A stretch of DNA of 64,000 nucleotides from Exobasidium rhododendri (GCA_026210745.1 CP110630.1:806001-870000); one strand, 5' to 3'. Positions 31,051 through 42,455 are shown, numbered from the stretch's first letter. Translations and numbers: made by a program. Notes: generated by a model not told the origin, from the letters alone.

Positions 31051-33446
31051 ATGGTAAGACGACGTCAGTCGCTGAATACGAACAAAAGTCACCTACCAGA
31101 AGAGCATCGAGACTCAGTTGAATGGCAGTCGACCTCCCCTTATTCTCCGACCTTCTCACCTGTAGAAAGTACAATAGGACCTTCTTCGCAGCCTACCACT
31201 GAGTACAGCGTTCACCATCGTGGCACCTCGACTGCAATTTCGATACCAGCGGGCGATACAAGTCATTTCTCTCTGCAGTCGTACAAAGTGTCGTCTTCCG
31301 ACTTGTCAAACGGCGGCCGAGGGCCCGGAAAATTTGGTGGTGGCCCTACGAAGGCAAAAGGTTCACAGAGGTCAGATAGCGTAGCTCTATCTCAAGCCGA
31401 GGGAGGCACCTTTCACCCCTTTGCAGAGCATTCTGTCCCACTACTGGACAACGCACAGGCCCATTCTCCTCGATTCTCTGCTTCTTTTCCAGCAGCTCGA
31501 TTCAGCATGACCTCTTTTTTTCGAAGCTGGGTTAACAAGAGAGTGCTACTTGTACTCGTTTGTGCTTTCCTATTCTTTACAATAATCCTCAGCCCGACAA
31601 AGCAGAGAACAGAGGTGCTAACAAAAGCAAACCAGGCATGGGAGCAAGGATGGGATAAGGCAGAAGACTACTGGGATGAAGTAAGGAAGGCAAAGGATAC
31701 CTCTGCAGAGAAAGGTCTAGAGCCATTGCCCCCTGCTCTTCCCACGAACCCCATGATCCCTGCGGCACCCACGGAGGATTCGGTGCTCGGAAAAGTGGAA
31801 GAAGACAAGGAACCGCACATTATTAGCATTCCACCGATGCATGCCGGAGAAGTCATCAAGGAAGACTCTATCTTGGAAGCAGTTCGAAAGAAGCCTGCAT
31901 TACACGCCGACAAGGAAAAGACCACTCGATGCACCACCAATGAAGAGACTGTGGTAGACTGGAAGGGTGAAAGAAGGCCAGTCGTCCAGTACGCTATTAT
32001 GATTGATGCAGGTAGTACAGGAAGTAGAGTGCATGTGTACAAGTTCAACTTCTGCAATACTTCCCCTGAATTGGAAGACGAGGTCTTCCAGATGATTAAG
32101 GGAGGATTGTCCGAATTCAAAGCAGATGCCCGGGGAGCGGCACTATCACTCAAGCCCCTTATGGAGACTGCAATGAATTCAGTACCGGAATCATTGCGAG
32201 GCTGTACACCCATCGCCGTTAAAGCGACTGCAGGGCTACGTCTCTTGGGCGCGGAGCAGAGTCACAAGATCTTACAAGCCGTTCGAGAGATGCTCGAGCA
32301 AGAGTACCCTTTCCCGATTGCAGATGGTAGAGACGCAGGTCACAAGAAGGGTATCGAGATCATGGAAGGTAAAGATGAGGGTGTGTTTGCATGGATCACT
32401 GTGAACTATCTCCTCAATAGGATCGGATCCGATGGAAAGTCCAGTTCCGAAGACAAGGCAGGCGACAAAGTCAAGACTGCAGCGGTCATGGATCTGGGAG
32501 GAGCGTCTACGCAAATTGTCTTTGAGCCTGTCCATGAGAACAGCAAACAAGGTATGTATCCCGGTGAGCACGTCTATGAATTGAGCAACTTTGGCGGCAA
32601 GACGTACACCCTATATCAGAACAGCTACCTGGGCTACGGATTGATGGAGGCGAGAAAGAGCATCAATAGCTTGAGCTTCTTCACCTATGGATTGACTCAT
32701 CCAAACATGATCCGATTGGGAGAACCTCCAAAAGCATTGACGGATCATTCATCAGCTGTATCGGATGATCTACAAGTGCCAAGTCCTTGCTTTGCGGAAG
32801 GGAAGACGAAGAAAGTCAAAGTGCGAATGCAGGGCAGTCGGGAGGAAGTGGAAGTTACCATGGTGGGAACGGCAGGCGGATATGAAGCATGTAAGCGACT
32901 GGTCGAAGTCATGATGGACAAGGATGCGTAAGTGTTTGAAGGGGATGGAGCACAATGACGATCCTGTATTGACACGCCCTTCGTTCTTTCCCCCCCCCCC
33001 TTCCCTCCTCTCCAAACGAATCCAGCGTTTGCAAACAACAACCTTGCTCGTTTGCTGGTGTTTACCAACCGAGCCTTATGACTTCCTTTGCTCAGCTGCC
33101 GATCGTTGCCTTGTCTTACTTCTACGACCGACTTTCACCTCTCGGACTAGATGAGACTTTCCCACTCTCTGCACTCGCTAACTTGACCAAAAAAGTATGC
33201 GGTCCTTCCGATCATTGGCCTACGGACTTTCCCGCAAGCAAATATCCTAAAGCGCTTGCAGAATTACAAGACCGACCAGAGAGCTGTCTTGACTTCACAT
33301 ACCTCTCCGCACTTCTTTCGCTGGGATATGAGCTGTCGGACGATCGGTCGGTCACTGTGGCAAAGAAGCTGGGCGGCAACGAATTGGGTTGGTGCGCGGG
33401 AGCCACTCTGCAAGTTTTAGAGGACGGTGTCAATTGTAAAAAGTAA
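31051..33446 (+). CDS. GDA1: Golgi guanosine diphosphatase (GDA1/CD39 family)
   Basis: Two exons (31051-32927 and 33026-33446) join in phase 2 to give 765 residues. It is a type II membrane protein: a disordered cytosolic tail, one signal anchor at about residues 165-181 (VLLVLVCAFLFFTIIL), then the lumenal catalytic domain. Apyrase conserved regions are clear: DAGSTGSRVHVYKF (about 318), AVKATAGLRLL (about 390), EGKDEGVFAWITVNYLL and DLGGASTQIVFEP (about 480). GDA1 hydrolyses GDP to GMP in the Golgi so that GMP can be exchanged for incoming GDP-mannose during mannosylation. The N-terminal tail is longer than in yeast Gda1. The 98-nt intron contains an 11-base C run ahead of the acceptor. Confidence 0.93.
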
Positions 33447-33472
33447 AGCCCTCACCCCTCTTCACTCTCTGT

Positions 33473-33492
33473 CTGCCTGCCTGCCTGCCTGC
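33473..33492. repeat. (CTGC)5 repeat downstream of GDA1
   Basis: Five CTGC units lie 26 bases after the GDA1 stop codon, in its 3' flank. Confidence 0.9.
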
Positions 33493-33582
33493 TTACCCTG
33501 CCCCCAAATTTGAAAGCTGTATGGTATACAATGTTGCAGAGCACTAGCACGTTCATCACTAAAAATCTCCATTGAATGTAAT

Positions 33583-35318
33583 CTACAATGTATCTGCCGC
33601 CGGCACTACCAAGGAGCCCGTCCTTCCTCTGTTCCGGGTGTAAAGTAGAATCAGCAAACGGGAGGAAGCAATCGAGGTGGATAGGAGCGGACACTCACCG
33701 CTGAAGATCTTTTCGGCCACGCTTGCAGTTGGTCGATGCCCCATGCCATTACCTCCCCAAGCATTCGATGCCTTGTCTTTAGCACCGCTCATCATATTCC
33801 TGACGTTGTTCCCTCCGAGCCATCTACTGGAGGAGTCTCTTGAACTGTAGGAAGATGTTCGCATCGAACTGCTGTACGATTGAGCATATTTCTCGTAGCT
33901 CGTGTCTTCACCTCCTCTCATCTTGACTACAATTCGAAGCACCCGATCTCCCGCTCTGTAGCTGTAATGCGCTACTGTCCAGAATCCACCGATGGTGCCT
34001 GCCAATCGGACGAGAAACTGTATGAAAGTGGTCGTCCGTGTTCGAATTACCATGGTGAGCGGTTCAATGTCATACTTGATAAAGATGCCGGGAACACCTT
34101 GACCATGTTTCACAGTCCGAACATAGTCACTGACGCTGTACTGATTAGTGTGCAGCTTGCGATTCCAGCGATCGATGAATGTAGTCGGAATGATCGACAC
34201 AAAGTATTGAAAGACGGCAAAGTCTGTAGAGAACGACTACAGTCAGCACTACTATCCCCATTCTGCCATCCACACAAGGACTATCGATGCTCCTCACGTT
34301 CATTGGACACTTCAACACTCGAGTCGAGCGGCTGTGCGATCTGTGGGAAGTAAGGTCCGAAGCTGAACTCATGAAAGACATGAGAAAGATTCATCATAGA
34401 GTGATCCGTGTGTTCCCAGCTCCAGTAGCCATGCCCCAAGGTGGTGATGTGAAGATTTCCAGTGACTTTTTTGGCGTCCATGCTTCCGTAGATTCGACAG
34501 GCTGGACCATCATGCACAATGTGAGAAGTCTTTTTAAATGCTTTACTTCTGGATGGACGTCTGTCATTACCAAAGGTCGTCCTGGAGTTCTTGACTTTGG
34601 AAGCGTCAATCGTTCCAGCGACTGACAAGTCTCGTTCGGGGATCGAGCTGTGCGTGCAAAGAACTACTCAGATGATGACCTAGGACGCCCTGTCACCCAC
34701 CAAGTCATCACTCACTCGAGCCGACCGGCATGTCCAATCTCAAAGGTGGTACCATCCTTGGTGAACTCCGAGTCAGAAACATGCAAGCGGTCTCCCACTG
34801 CGTCCCTGATGTCGATCGTGAGGTCTGGGAATAGAAACACACACTTCAGACGGGCGGCTCTTCCTTGCTCTTCCTACTTTCCATGCCCTTGCACTCACAA
34901 TGACACTTCATCGCGACAGTCACGTCAACATTGATCTGCATCTGTTGACCAATGTGATGATCTACATCGAATGAGTAGCCATACTTTCCAAAGAGATACT
35001 CCCTCGCTTCTCCCCACGCCAAAGCCAGCAGGGTCAATCCGACTAGAAGCGTCACGAGCCCTCCTCTACTGGATCTCTGCAGATACATTGGCTGCGTCTG
35101 TAGGAGGTGGCAAGAAAGGTGAGAAGAATATTCAATGCCACCCTACACCATTACACACCTTTGGAAATGCATCAAATTTCCGCATCTGCTCCAGAGGTAG
35201 AAGAAGAAAGTGCGTTAGAGGCGTGGATACTCTTCTTCTTCTGTGCCGGCATCCTTGCACTTACCTGTGGCAGCTTGTCCAGCTGGTCCAGCAGTCCTTC
35301 TCCATCCCTGGTGTCCAT
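33583..35318 (-). CDS. ERV41: ERV41-like ER-Golgi cargo receptor
   Basis: Seven exons are inferred: 35318-35265, 35185-35159, 35097-34899, 34824-34716, 34647-34298, 34223-33699 and a short last exon near 33640-33583. The joined N-terminus reads MDTRDGEGLLDQLDKLPQ, MRKFDAFPK, TQPMYLQRSSRGGLVTLLVG, a classic Erv41/Erv46 start with a first membrane span. The lumenal domain includes YLTIDIRDAVGDRLHVSD and CRIYGSMDAKKVTGNLHI, plus FSFGPYFPQIAQPLD. A second span (TFIQFLVRLAGTIGGFWTV) precedes the cytosolic tail. Erv41 pairs with Erv46 to retrieve ER proteins in COPI/COPII vesicles. Exon 2 is only 27 nt. The last acceptor has two candidates two bases apart, giving either a short tail ending near 33606 or a longer one ending at 33583. 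Confidence 0.88.
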
Positions 35319-35600
35319 ATTTGTAGTAATTGTGGCCTACGAAAGGGGCAGCAGAGCCAGCAATGATCCTATAGTCGATCGGCAGTGCAGAAGTGGTGAA
35401 TCTTTTGTTGATGAGAAGATGTAGCTCGAGCCCTCTACCATACCGACGAGACATGCACACCGCGCGCTAAATTCCACTTTTTTGAGTTTTGGGGGGAATT
35501 GGAGTCCTGGTCCTCTTTGCCTTTCTTAGTGAGAGCTCCACCCTCCGCTATTACACCGCATCGCACGATCCCACATCTCCTCTCGTGGATACTCCTTCTG
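35319..35600. promoter_or_regulatory. short bidirectional promoter ERV41 / membrane protein
   Basis: Only 282 bases separate the start codons of two divergent genes, so their promoters must overlap or be shared. No distinctive element is visible. Confidence 0.35.
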
Positions 35601-37260
35601 ATGGCTTCAGATCGACAGTCTGAGCACTCTCCACTACTAAAGAGTACGTCTTCCGCTTCAGCGCCAACTCGCAATCTGTATACGTCGTCGTCGTCTTCGG
35701 AGCATGAGGATCTAGACGGAGAAGATGTACAATCATCGGTCTCACATGTCTCCCTTGAGATTGTGCCCACGTATGGTCGCCTCATAGCTGCACATGTGCT
35801 CGCACTGTTACCCGGAGTAGCACTACTACTTGCTACCGTCATGCTCGCCTTTCATGCTCCCTGTCACATCCACGATGATCCGGAAGACCAACAATCAGAT
35901 CGGAAGATTTGTCGACATCTCCTAAGCGATTGGATGAGCATGACAGCATTCACGATGGGTCTGGTATCTTGGTCGGTAGCGTACAGCTTTCGACCTGCAG
36001 TCTGGAAGGTCATCGAGATGGGAACTTGGCTCACAAAGTATACGAGTCAAGAGGTAGCTGGTGAGGAAAGCGAAGCTCCAATTCGACAGCCTTCTTCGAC
36101 TTTTACAACAATCCTCTTTGTGCTCATACGGACGAGTATATTGGAGCTGTTGCGACTGTTCAGCGTCATGGTGATCAATGCAGTGCTCTTCGCAGGCTTG
36201 GCTCACTTGCAGGACCAAGGCAAGACAGGAGAAGGTAGCCAACACCCTCAACTGCATTGGTACTTGGAATGGTACGATCCTCGCTTCACAGTTGGACTGT
36301 GGGTCGCTATTGGCTGTGAGTATAGCAATCCCTTCGAATTTGCTTTTTTGTTTGCGAGCTCATCTCCTTTTTCGTGTCCCCCTTTCTTCGTTCTTGATAG
36401 GGTGCGTCACCGAGTTTGTTGTGTCGTCTTTCCAGATGTTTGATCGACTGTCGTTGTACAAGCCTGAGTTTGTGGAGATATTCTCGGCAGGGGAAGAGGG
36501 TCTCCAGTACCACAGTGCATTCATACGCCCTACCTCCTCCTTTTCTCAATCCACACATGAGAACACGAGCGATTCGGCTGCTACAGTTCGGGGAAACGAT
36601 CGTGCTCTTAGCACCAACAAGCTGATTCCAGACCTGCGAAAGACCAGGATAGATGCATCCTCGCCGAGGTCCAAACTGATACGTGCGAGGAGGCGAGATA
36701 CAGAGGCAGAAGTACAACAGGGCGAAGAGAGCGGCTTCAGCTTATTTGATGCTGAAAATGAAGTGGAAGAGGAAGAGATGATCAGACTGAGAGAGAAATT
36801 AGATGACGAAATGGACAACCTCTCGAAAGCTCGAATGCGGGACGAATTGCAGCAGACACTGGGTCAACCGCTAACTGAAGTACCAATCGTGCTATGCGCA
36901 TTGTGGAGGATCGATGGGTGGCTGTGGAATCTAGGGTCGACGGTGAGTTGCTCTTTCAAGCCTCTGCAGACATCGTTTCCCTCTCATTATGTTTTCCCTC
37001 CTTCCCGCTCACAGCTTCTCATGTCTGCCTCTGTGACGCTGGCACAAGGCCCCTTGACTGATCAGATACCCCGACTTTTCCCGCCTTTCCACCTGGTCAA
37101 GACGACGTTGTTCATCTTGATATCGCTGCACACCCTCTTCACGTCAATGTGGACGCTGGCATTACCCACCTTTGGCTTTGCCTTCGTCACATACACCTCA
37201 ATGCTCGCCGGGCTTGGCCTCTGCATCTCTGCCCTGGGACGTTGGGGCTTGCTGATCTAA
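35601..37260 (+). CDS. multi-pass membrane protein of unknown function
   Basis: Three exons (35601-36315, 36401-36942, 37015-37260) join in frame to give 500 residues. I chose the start MASDRQSEHSPLLKSTSS; an in-frame ATG 34 codons upstream is possible. The N-terminal 55 residues are Ser-rich and acidic. Hydrophobic segments are visible at about residues 70-95 (LIAAHVLALLPGVALLLATVM), 115-135, 175-200, 235-255, 435-460 and 465-490. A charged, probably cytosolic loop of about 150 residues lies between them and contains an Arg/Lys-rich stretch and a Glu-rich coil. No domain is recognised. The layout (cluster of spans, long polar loop, two terminal spans) could suit a transporter, channel-like or organelle-shaping protein, but no function is claimed. 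Confidence 0.7.
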
Positions 37261-37312
37261 CTTTTGCATCATCATACACTGTACAATAATATACACACAA
37301 TCATGCTTGCTT

Positions 37313-37930
37313 CTACCCTCCTCTCTTGTCGCCTGTGATGGCCGCAGTCCTCCATCGTGCGAAACGGTGTGAGTCAGCCTTCTTGTCGAGAAGAAGTGAG
37401 ACCAGCTGTAGTCCGACCAAGGAGTCGACATACATTTCCTTGCTCTCTTCCGTCATCTCCTTTCGACCTCCTTTGGTCTGTCCGTGTAGGGCTGCTCTGA
37501 CGAAATCCAAGTCGACTACCGCCTCTGTCCACTGTTGATTGAGGATCTTGCAGTACCCTAGCAAGGCTCTATTTTTCAGCAGTAGCACCAACGCATCGGT
37601 GGAAGAGCTGCCATCCTCCGTGCTACCTCTATCCTGAGGAGGAGATGCCCTAATCAAGAAAGAGCTCAATGACTTGATCGCATCTTGAAGAGCGGCAACT
37701 TCCATTGGCTGTAGCCGCCCCATCAGGTTGTAAACGGCTTGTGTTACCTTCTCTTCCTTTTCATCGCTGTCACCGTCGATGACTTCTAGAGTAAGACCTC
37801 GGATCGCATGGATGGAAGCGGAGGGAAAGTGGGGCGAGGTGAGCGATGACGTGAGGTAGGCGTCGATAATCTTTGGCTGGAAGTAGAGAGAAGAGAGAAT
37901 CGACGAGGAGCGCGGCGCTCCATCCGTCAT
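37313..37930 (-). CDS. unknown 205-residue protein, possibly helical repeat
   Basis: Single exon starting MTDGAPRSSSILSSLYFQPK. No family is recognised. The protein looks soluble and largely alpha-helical. The stretch KNRALLGYCKILNQQWTEAV followed by DLDFVRAAL has the spacing of a TPR-like helix pair, and IIDAYLTSSL and ALQDAIKSLSSFLIRA could be further helices. A Ser/Asp-rich linker lies near residues 100-115. Support for being a real gene is its clean ATG, good length, absence of stops and position 52 bases downstream of, and convergent with, the membrane protein gene. It might be a small assembly factor, but this is a guess. Confidence 0.55.
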   Translation of the reverse strand: MTDGAPRSSSILSSLYFQPKIIDAYLTSSLTSPHFPSASIHAIRGLTLEVIDGDSDEKEEKVTQAVYNLMGRLQPMEVAALQDAIKSLSSFLIRASPPQDRGSTEDGSSSTDALVLLLKNRALLGYCKILNQQWTEAVVDLDFVRAALHGQTKGGRKEMTEESKEMYVDSLVGLQLVSLLLDKKADSHRFARWRTAAITGDKRGG

Positions 37931-38473
37931 TCTCGAGTCGCAGAAGAAAGATCAAGGGAATGGGTCAGGGAACACAACAAGGTGTGAGCAAAAGCAACAT
38001 AGTGTCAAGAAACAGGAGGGAAGAGCTCCGCGGAGCAGCACATGCATCGTCTACTTTGCAATCTACCTTTGCCTCTCATCTGTCTATGGTACGACGTCGC
38101 ATCCTTTCTTCGCCCTGTAGATGCATCTATGCAGCGAATCGGCCCCTTGCTTGCGGTCTGTAACATCTCGCTTCGGGGGCATAAGTGCCTTACCTCGCTG
38201 CACCTTCCTGCCTAAGCCCCCCCCCCTTGCTTGCTTGCCTTTGCTAGCTATTTGTCCGAGGGCAGAGGATCCTGATGACGCGGTTGAGCTAGTATCTAGC
38301 ACTTTACGCGTAAATGCACGCGACGCGTTTAGAAGACAGGCGAAATTCCAAGGATCTTAGTCTCTCCCTCATCTCAGACTCTAGAGCCGTCTTAGCCAGA
38401 ATTCAAATACTCACGCCGCTTATTGCTCTCTCGCCACCTTGCACTACTGCGTCTTATACCCACCCCCTTTCAG
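37931..38473. promoter_or_regulatory. intergenic region upstream of CDT1
   Basis: This 543-base interval holds the divergent promoters of the 205-residue protein gene and CDT1. A run of ten C at 38217-38226 is followed by pyrimidine-rich sequence. The frame of CDT1 is open back to about 38423 but without an ATG, and a TTTCAG lies directly before the ATG at 38474. A non-coding first exon ending in an intron here is therefore possible. Confidence 0.4.
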
Positions 38474-40519
38474 ATGTCCTTGCATCGAAGTGGACTTCCA
38501 CCGCTCTCTCAACCACTTCAGAATCATTTCAGGGCGATCAAGAAGTCGAGTGCGACACCCAGCAATGATACTGAGTGCAACCCTTTCCTAGGCGCCGCCT
38601 ATTCAGCATTGTCGTCGTCGTCGTCATCATCATCCCTAGCCTCGTCGCCCCTGATATCATTATCATCATCATCATCATCAACAACAACAAAGACACCCAC
38701 GCTTGCGTCCACTGCGTCATCTAGCACAGCAGACTGCATTCGACCAAGCACGAATCACACGATCAAAGGAAGTCGAAAGCTACCCCTCGGTGACCACCAT
38801 GCTACTCTCTTGTCCCTTCATTCAGCGGTAGAGCATGCACTCGTGGTACATTTGGCTACATCTGGTGGGAGCGCCGCAGACTCTTCTTCCTCCGCAACTT
38901 CACAGATACAGCTACCAAACGTCATCACCTTTTCCACACTACGCCCCATCGTAGAGCGCAGCTGTGGTAGGAGACTGGATCAAGCAGAGCTGGCCAGACT
39001 TATGTGGCTGTGGGGCTCTGATGGTGGAAAGGCAGATGACAGCAGGGCGGGATGCAACGTCGGGATACATGTCTCAAAGGGCAGAACAATGGACAAGTCT
39101 GGAAATAAATCTTTCGACTACTATCTGAGTCTGCAAGTAGGCGTGGCTTTGCCGGGCGAGGAGGAAGAGGAAAGGTCGGATGCAGAGGTGTATGGCGCAG
39201 GTAGAGGGGTGAATGGAGTACCTTCCACACCGCCTCGCAAGAAAGCTCGTTTGTTAGACTTGCCAGAAGAGCCCCAAACACCCAGTCCAAGCCCAAGATC
39301 AATCAATGTCTTTGCTAGACATCCTCACCTTTCCACACCTCCCTCAAGTCCTTTCCTCGGCACATCGTCATCGCCTCAACATCGATCACCGACAAAGCGA
39401 CAGCGATCTGTCAGTGCAAATGATGGCAGCGAGGTACTGGGTAGCCCCCGTCGAATTGGATCAGTAGGTGGAGGTGCACTTCAGTCAATCGGACTAGTGG
39501 CAAGTTGGAACAGTGGAATCGAGAGTAGGAAGAGGGAAGTCAGGAGAAGGCTGGTCAAGTGGACGGTAGACTGTTATCATACCTGGAAAGAAGGGGGAAG
39601 GATGCGTGACGAAGAAGTGGATGCAGCAGTGTCGCGACCGAGCACCCCTCCTCCAACAGCAAGGCGAGCAGTGGAAGGACTCGGCGGCATGCTCACACCC
39701 TCGGCTACAAGAGAAGGGGATTGGATACCCGGCCAGAAGAGAATCAGAGACTTCTTTGCGGTGGAAAAGGGGTTGCTGGACGAGAAGGAGGAGGAGGAAG
39801 AAGGAAAGCCCAGCGCTTTCACTGTGATCCGAGACTGGGATCCTGACTTTCCTTTGAATAGAGTAGCATTCATTCCAGAAGCAGCACTACCAGAGAATCC
39901 AGCGATGCCGATCTCGCAGCAACGATCTCAGATCTCGGAACGGGTCCGAAGAAGTGCTGAAAGAATGAACTCAAGGGCAGCGGCGGCGACACAGCCACCG
40001 ATCCTGACAGCGACAAAGGCCGCTACTTCGATGACACTTGCCGAACGTATCAAAGCAAAGGAGCTCCTCAAGAGAGAGCAGTCTACTTTGCGAGACGGCA
40101 ACACTCCTCTTCTCCGTGATGGTGGGCGAGGTGGAAGCGACGTCATGGCCAATCTGAAGCGTAGATCGACACTCTCTAGACTGCAAGACGTTGCTGAATC
40201 GTTGTACATGCTCTTCTCATCCAAGGCCACCGAGGAAGCTGGAACGAGTGACACGAAGAGATACCCTCATCTTCCCATCAACGAGGTAGCCAAAAGTATT
40301 TGCAAATCAAGCAAAGTGGCCATGTCGGAAGTGGAAGCTCGTCATTCTTTCGGAATCTTGCGAGATCTGGCCCCTGGCTTTATCGAAATTAACAAAGTAG
40401 GAGCGAGGGAGTGGGTGAGGATGGGTGTTGTGATTCAGGGAGAAGAAGTTCACTCAAAGACGGGGGGCGTGCTGGGCGCGGTAAGGAGGCGAATCCGTCT
40501 AGAGATGGATAAGAGCTGA
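38474..40519 (+). CDS. CDT1: DNA replication licensing factor CDT1
   Basis: Single exon of 681 residues from MSLHRSGLPPLSQPLQ. Residues 30-80 are a Ser-rich low-complexity stretch encoded by TCG/TCA repeats. The Cdt1 geminin/MCM-binding winged-helix region starts at about residue 105 (LLSLHSAVEHALVVHLAT) and continues with PNVITFSTLRPIVERSCGRR and LDQAELARLMWLW. A long Ser/Pro-rich linker follows. The C-terminal winged helix is at about residues 590-665 (LPINEVAKSICKSSKVAMSE, VEARHSFGILRDLAPGFIE, REWVRMGVVIQ). Cdt1 recruits the MCM2-7 helicase to ORC-Cdc6 at origins in G1. Several Ser/Thr-Pro sites (for example TPSPSPRS, TPPSSP) suggest CDK control, an inference. The fungal protein is divergent, but both winged helices are recognisable. 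Confidence 0.85.
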   Translation: MSLHRSGLPPLSQPLQNHFRAIKKSSATPSNDTECNPFLGAAYSALSSSSSSSSLASSPLISLSSSSSSTTTKTPTLASTASSSTADCIRPSTNHTIKGSRKLPLGDHHATLLSLHSAVEHALVVHLATSGGSAADSSSSATSQIQLPNVITFSTLRPIVERSCGRRLDQAELARLMWLWGSDGGKADDSRAGCNVGIHVSKGRTMDKSGNKSFDYYLSLQVGVALPGEEEEERSDAEVYGAGRGVNGVPSTPPRKKARLLDLPEEPQTPSPSPRSINVFARHPHLSTPPSSPFLGTSSSPQHRSPTKRQRSVSANDGSEVLGSPRRIGSVGGGALQSIGLVASWNSGIESRKREVRRRLVKWTVDCYHTWKEGGRMRDEEVDAAVSRPSTPPPTARRAVEGLGGMLTPSATREGDWIPGQKRIRDFFAVEKGLLDEKEEEEEGKPSAFTVIRDWDPDFPLNRVAFIPEAALPENPAMPISQQRSQISERVRRSAERMNSRAAAATQPPILTATKAATSMTLAERIKAKELLKREQSTLRDGNTPLLRDGGRGGSDVMANLKRRSTLSRLQDVAESLYMLFSSKATEEAGTSDTKRYPHLPINEVAKSICKSSKVAMSEVEARHSFGILRDLAPGFIEINKVGAREWVRMGVVIQGEEVHSKTGGVLGAVRRRIRLEMDKS

Positions 40520-40823
40520 GCATGTATGTCCTAGATCTCGTGTGCTGCTTATACATTCAGACCCTATCATCTGCTATTCAATGATATTCTTTATCTTCTT
40601 GTGGATGTATGCGCCTCGACCCATCGAAGTAGTATGCCAATGTAGGGGGGAAACATGAAGCGAGATAGCAGCAGGAACGCGCTTTTTCCCCCCCCCCCTC
40701 TCTCCCCCACTCAGGAATTCTGATCTAGTACTGGGAGAATAGATGAGAAGTAGCCGAAAGAAACACGCTCTCGACACGATCCTCTTCCTATCAGTCACCG
40801 CCTCTCTTCTCTTCTCGTATCGC
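40520..40823. promoter_or_regulatory. CDT1-CDK11 intergenic region
   Basis: This 304-base gap contains the CDT1 3' flank and the CDK11-like promoter. A run of eleven C at 40688-40698 is followed by CTCTCTCCC, similar to the tracts found in introns. An in-frame ATG at 40743 precedes the chosen CDK start and would add a hydrophobic stretch that is not typical of the family. Confidence 0.4.
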
Positions 40824-41553
40824 ATGGATGCTTCCGGAAGCAATCACGTCGTTGTTGTTGAAACGGTCAATGAGCCTGCTTCTGTAGTAAAGAAGCGAAG
40901 TAAATGGGATACCGACGAGCATGAAGGTGGGCAAAGTCAAGTAGATGAATTGGAGAGGCAGGCGATGGAAGCTCGCGCAAAGGTGGCAGCAAAAGCGGCA
41001 AGACAGAGAGCAAAGGCGGCCCAAAGAGCAAGGAGAGAAGCAGAGAGGAATGATCATGTTGCTACCTCGTCTTCTCTTTCTCGAGCAACAAGCTCCAGTG
41101 CAGGTCCATCTACCCCGCTACGACAGGCAAATTCTACCAGCATGAATAACCTCACACATTCATCATCTCGACCCCTCCCCCCGCCTGTTCCACCACGATC
41201 TTGGCATCCTGACATTCAAGGGTGTCGTTCCATACAAAAGTATGAAAGGTTGAATCACATCGAAGAGGGATCGTATGGAGTCGTCTTTCGAGCTAGGGAA
41301 AAATCTACAGGAGAAATCGTTGCGTTGAAGAAGTTGAAGATGGACAAGGAAAAGAATGGGTTTCCCATCACAAGCCTAAGAGAGATACGTACTCTAATGG
41401 AGGCTAACCACGAGAACGTAGTGCGAGTCAGGGAGATTGTGGTCGGCGACACTTTGACTCAGTGAGTGATGGTTGGACTGAGGAGAAAGTCGAAGTAGAG
41501 GACGTGGTTAGAGCAGAGGAGCTGACTCGTATGTGTGTGTTCCTGCCTCTCCC

Positions 41554-41589
<36 letters not shown>

Positions 41590-42455
41590 AGAATCTTCAT
41601 TGTGATGGACTTCATAGAGCACGACCTCAAAACCCTACTGGCCACGCAAACGATGCCCTTTTTGGCCTCTGAAATAAAGACGCTACTTCGTCAGTTACTG
41701 AGTGCAATCGCCTTACTTCACCGAAATTGGATCATCCACCGAGACTTGAAGACGTCCAATCTCCTGATGAACAATCGAGGTCAATTGAAATTGGCCGATT
41801 TCGGTCTTGCCAGGATGTACGGTGAACCGAGAGGCGAAATGACTCAACTTGTCGTCACACTCTGGTACAGAAGTCCCGAACTCTTACTGGGTGCAACGAG
41901 CTACGACACAGGACCTGACATGTGGTCAGTCGGCTGTATCTTTGCCGAACTAATCACGACAGAGCCTTTATTCACAGGCAAAAACGAGACGGATCAATTG
42001 CACAAGATCTTCAAACTGTTAGGTCAACCCACCATTGACTCTTGGCCAGAGTATACACACTTGCCACTTGCGAAGAACTTCATCAACACCAACGTGGCCC
42101 AACCTTTCAGCATGTTACGACAACGATTTCGATACAGTACCGAGAATTGCCTGGACTTGCTGTCCAAGCTACTGACGTACGATCCAAGCAAGCGAATATC
42201 AGCAGAGGAGGCACTGAACCATGCCTACTTTGAGGAATCACCCTCACCTGCTCACCCAGATTCGTTTGGCTCTTTTCCTTCGGTGGCTGCCGTGAGTGTG
42301 ATGATAGCATGGAGAAAAAGGTGGTCTCGTCGGCTGATCATACGAACGTTTCTTTTGCGCCTACTCGACAGGGTGAAAAGAAGCGAAACTCCCCCAGTGC
42401 TCCCGAGAGAATGGCAGATCAGAAAATGGCCTACCAACTCGAGATGGACCTTTGA
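40824..42455 (+). CDS. CDK11-type cyclin-dependent kinase (PITSLRE)
   Basis: Three exons (40824-41461, 41592-42291, 42372-42455) join in frame to give 473 residues. The N-terminal 130 residues are charged and Ser/Pro-rich. The kinase domain begins near [18 protein letters not shown] (glycine loop) with the catalytic lysine in VALKKLKM. The cyclin-binding helix is [11 protein letters not shown], the exact CDK11 variant of PSTAIRE. The catalytic loop is [11 protein letters not shown], then DFGLARMYG and [12 protein letters not shown]. The C-terminus [18 protein letters not shown] is also typical of fungal CDK11 orthologues and confirms the last exon. CDK11 kinases act with cyclin L in transcription and splicing. 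In fission yeast the relative, Ppk23, is not essential. Intron 1 contains a GT dinucleotide repeat that runs almost to its acceptor. Confidence 0.93.
41557..41586. repeat. (GT)15 microsatellite in CDK11-like intron 1
   Basis: Fifteen uninterrupted GT units occupy the 3' end of the 130-nt intron, only a few bases before the acceptor AG at 41590-41591. The usual pyrimidine tract is replaced by alternating GU in the pre-mRNA. Confidence 0.95.
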
